From contig JAVBTI010000122.1 of NCBI GenBank assembly GCA_031556255.1, forward strand, positions 1 through 16,990: 16,990 nucleotides of DNA. The letters are read 5' to 3'. Positions 15,334-16,990 of the stretch are shown here, piece after piece. The DNA comes from JAIRQX01 sp031556255 (GTDB lineage Bacteria > Chrysiogenota > Deferribacteres > Deferribacterales > JAISNW01). Positions within the stretch are counted from its first letter, which is position 1. Each line of letters begins with the position of its first letter. Below the pieces are notes generated by a model that saw only the letters and a list, made by a program, of their open reading frames with translations, had not been told where the DNA came from and searched no databases. A program made the translations under genes and the position numbers.

Positions 15334-15428
15334 ATCTGTGCTGTTCTCCTTGGTGTATTTATATCCTTTCCCCCCATCCGGAGGGAGTATGGCCGTGAGC
15401 CGGGAGAAGGGCGCGGCTATCCCGCACC

Positions 15429-16781
15429 TTACTTTTTCTTCTTAGCGCGGATATGCTCGGCCTTCCCTTCCACCACCACCTGCGGCGCCCTGGATATCCC
15501 CAGCGCATTGTCCGGCACATCCCTCGTAATGGTCGAGCCGGCGGCTATTATCACGTCTTTTCCCACTGTCACGGGTGCGACAAACTGCACGTCGCTGCCC
15601 ACAAAAGTGCCGTCACCTATAACGGTTCTGTATTTTTTAAACCCGTCGTAATTACATGTTATTGTGCCGCAGCCGATATTCACGGCGGAGCCTATCTCGC
15701 AGTCTCCAAGGTATGTGAGGTGGCTGGCTTTGCTTCCAACGCCCAGCTCGGCCTTTTTCAGCTCCACGTAATTGCCGATGCTGTTCTCGCCGGCCAGCAC
15801 CGTGCCGGGGCGGAGGTGCGCCATCGGGCCGATTTTACACTTCTTTCCGACTCTGCTTTCCTCTATCAGAGTGTTTTCTTTGATCGTACTGCCGGCGCCT
15901 ATCACGGAATCGGCTATCCTTACACCGAAATACAGCTTAACCCCTTTTTCCAGCACGCATTTTCCTTCCAGATACACGTTGGGGTACACAGTGACATCGT
16001 TTTCAATGACCGTCTCAGCGGAGATATAGACGCTGTCGGGATCCGGCATGGTCACGCCGTTCAGCATATGTTTACGGGCACGCCCACGCCAGATCTTTCT
16101 TTCCATGACGGCAAGCTGCAAACGGTCGTTGATACCCATAAACTCGCTTTCATCTTCGGCACACCACGCGGACGCGCCGTCCGACACGATATCCGTGAGA
16201 TAGTATTCCTTCTGGGCGTTCTTGTTGCTCACTCCCGTGAGACGTTTAAGCAAAACATCCGCGCGGCAGTAATATATGCCGGTGTTGATTTCGTTTATCC
16301 TCTTTTCTTCGGGCGCGGCGTCTTTCTCTTCCACAATCTTCATCACGCTTTTGTCTGTGGCGCGGACAACGCGGCCGTAACCTTTCGGGTCGGAGGATTT
16401 CACGCTGATGAAAGCGGGCTGTGACGGGTCTGTCTCGTCAATGAAGCGTTTTACCGTCTCGGCGTTCACGCCCGGCATGTCGCCGCACAGAATCAGAACG
16501 TTTCCGTCGTAACAGGCGATGGTTTCTTTGGCGGCCAGTACGGCGTCGGCGGTGCCAAGCTGTTCTTTCTGGACGCAAAACGTTACGCCCGCTTCGGCAA
16601 ACGTCTTCTGCACGGCTTCAGCGCCTTCGCCCACCACAACCGTTATTTTATCCGGAGAAAGTGATTTCGCAAGATCAAGTGTGTAGGAAAGCATCGGCCT
16701 GCCCGCCACACTGAAAAGAACCTTAGGCGTTTCGGATTTCATGCGGGTGCCTTTGCCCGCGGCCAGGATTAGTATAAGCAT
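15429..16781 (-). CDS. glmU: Bifunctional GlmU (GlcN-1-P acetyltransferase / GlcNAc-1-P uridyltransferase)
   Basis: Carries out the last two steps to UDP-GlcNAc, the precursor of peptidoglycan and LPS; cytosolic trimer. The N-terminal pyrophosphorylase domain (about 1-230) has LAAGKGTRMKSETPKVL and ILCGDMPG. The C-terminal left-handed beta-helix (about 250-445) has hexapeptide repeats, RPGT, KASHLTYLGD with the catalytic His, and TCNYDG. The length of 450 residues is typical. An in-frame TAA lies 9 nt upstream of the ATG, ruling out an earlier start, and there is no Shine-Dalgarno sequence; a promoter-like element sits immediately upstream. With glmS downstream on the same strand the two supply the hexosamine pathway; GlmM is not in the window. 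Confidence 0.98.
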   Translation of the reverse strand: MLILILAAGKGTRMKSETPKVLFSVAGRPMLSYTLDLAKSLSPDKITVVVGEGAEAVQKTFAEAGVTFCVQKEQLGTADAVLAAKETIACYDGNVLILCGDMPGVNAETVKRFIDETDPSQPAFISVKSSDPKGYGRVVRATDKSVMKIVEEKDAAPEEKRINEINTGIYYCRADVLLKRLTGVSNKNAQKEYYLTDIVSDGASAWCAEDESEFMGINDRLQLAVMERKIWRGRARKHMLNGVTMPDPDSVYISAETVIENDVTVYPNVYLEGKCVLEKGVKLYFGVRIADSVIGAGSTIKENTLIEESRVGKKCKIGPMAHLRPGTVLAGENSIGNYVELKKAELGVGSKASHLTYLGDCEIGSAVNIGCGTITCNYDGFKKYRTVIGDGTFVGSDVQFVAPVTVGKDVIIAAGSTITRDVPDNALGISRAPQVVVEGKAEHIRAKKKK

Positions 16782-16786
16782 AATAT

Positions 16787-16816
16787 TTTATACCCGCTAT
16801 ATTTAGTTTTTTTCAA
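16787..16816 (-). promoter_or_regulatory. Candidate glmU promoter, leaderless geometry
   Basis: On the minus strand TTGAAA (16816-16811), an 18-bp spacer and TATAAA (16792-16787) resemble a sigma-70 promoter (five of six positions in each box). Only 5 nt separate the -10 box from the glmU ATG, so the RNA would start at about the A of the start codon. Confidence 0.5.
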
Positions 16817-16873
16817 CTGTTTTTTTAGGGTTTATATGTTCCCGCAACGCCCGCGGCGGCGGAAAGAGCGCCG

Positions 16874-16990
16874 TTACTCATCTTTGCCCTGCTCTTCGTC
16901 GCGCTCCTCCATATCTTCGGGCAGCCCGTGTTTCCTCACCGCGTCTGTATAAAGGATAAAGATGACGGCGGCCACCGGCCGCGCAAAAAT
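16874..16990 (-). CDS. 3' end of an unidentified membrane protein gene (partial)
   Basis: A frame open to the window edge gives the last 38 residues of a protein: a hydrophobic segment (PVAAVIFILY) followed by a short charged tail rich in Asp and Glu, ending DEEQGKDE and TAA at 16876-16874. Third-position GC is high, as in the neighbours, and it lies on the same strand as glmU, 92 bp upstream. I do not recognise the family from this fragment. Confidence 0.55.
   Translation of the reverse strand: MFARPVAAVIFILYTDAVRKHGLPEDMEERDEEQGKDE

Noticed and set aside
15334..15428. glmS ribozyme upstream of glmS
   Set aside because: The 95-bp gap is too short and lacks the expected conserved core as far as I can see; known glmS ribozymes are mainly in Firmicutes. 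The two hairpins present are simple.

Overview
The window is ordinary chromosomal DNA from a flagellated, Gram-negative bacterium, fairly GC-rich with GC-rich third codon positions. Gram-negative is inferred from the AsmA-type envelope protein. The flagellum is inferred from a fliK-flgD-flgE hook block. The very long hook protein and a sigma-54-like promoter suggest a Deferribacterota, Campylobacterota or deltaproteobacterium-like lineage, but nothing here fixes the taxon.

Layout. 1-343: the left edge holds a 119-bp exact direct repeat with a 224-bp period. It carries a second copy of the last 12 codons and stop of flgE plus several GC-rich hairpins. 305-5876 (minus): fliK, flgD and flgE, the hook-length control, hook-cap and hook genes. 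A palindromic element lies between fliK and flgD, and a sigma-54-like promoter precedes fliK. 6024-10516 (plus): mtnA overlaps a class II aldolase gene, probably a methylthioribose/5-deoxyribose salvage pair, and is followed by a large AsmA-family gene with its own candidate promoter. 10514-10640: a cluster of palindromic extragenic repeats. 10704-11615 (plus): an apparently solitary Dam-type (D12 class) adenine methyltransferase. 11616-11756: a convergent spacer with a good minus-strand sigma-70-like promoter and a 30-codon hydrophobic small ORF that may be chance. 11757-16781 (minus): glmU, glmS and a CBS-domain ClC chloride protein whose TTG start overlaps the glmS stop. 16874-16990 (minus): the 3' end of an unidentified membrane protein gene.

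How the genes work together. FliK, FlgD and FlgE build the hook and set its length. MtnA and the aldolase would turn methylthioribose-1-phosphate (or its 5-deoxy analogue) into DHAP and an aldehyde; the nucleosidase and kinase steps are not in the window. GlmS and GlmU make glucosamine-6-phosphate and UDP-GlcNAc for peptidoglycan and LPS, and the ClC gene appears translationally coupled to glmS.

I saw no defence island, prophage, CRISPR array, IS element, tRNA or rRNA. The points most worth following are the tandem repeat at the flgE 3' end, the leaderless-looking promoter geometry at glmU (and more weakly mtnA), the channel-like valine in the ClC protein, the sigma-54-like site before fliK, and the mtnA-aldolase pair.
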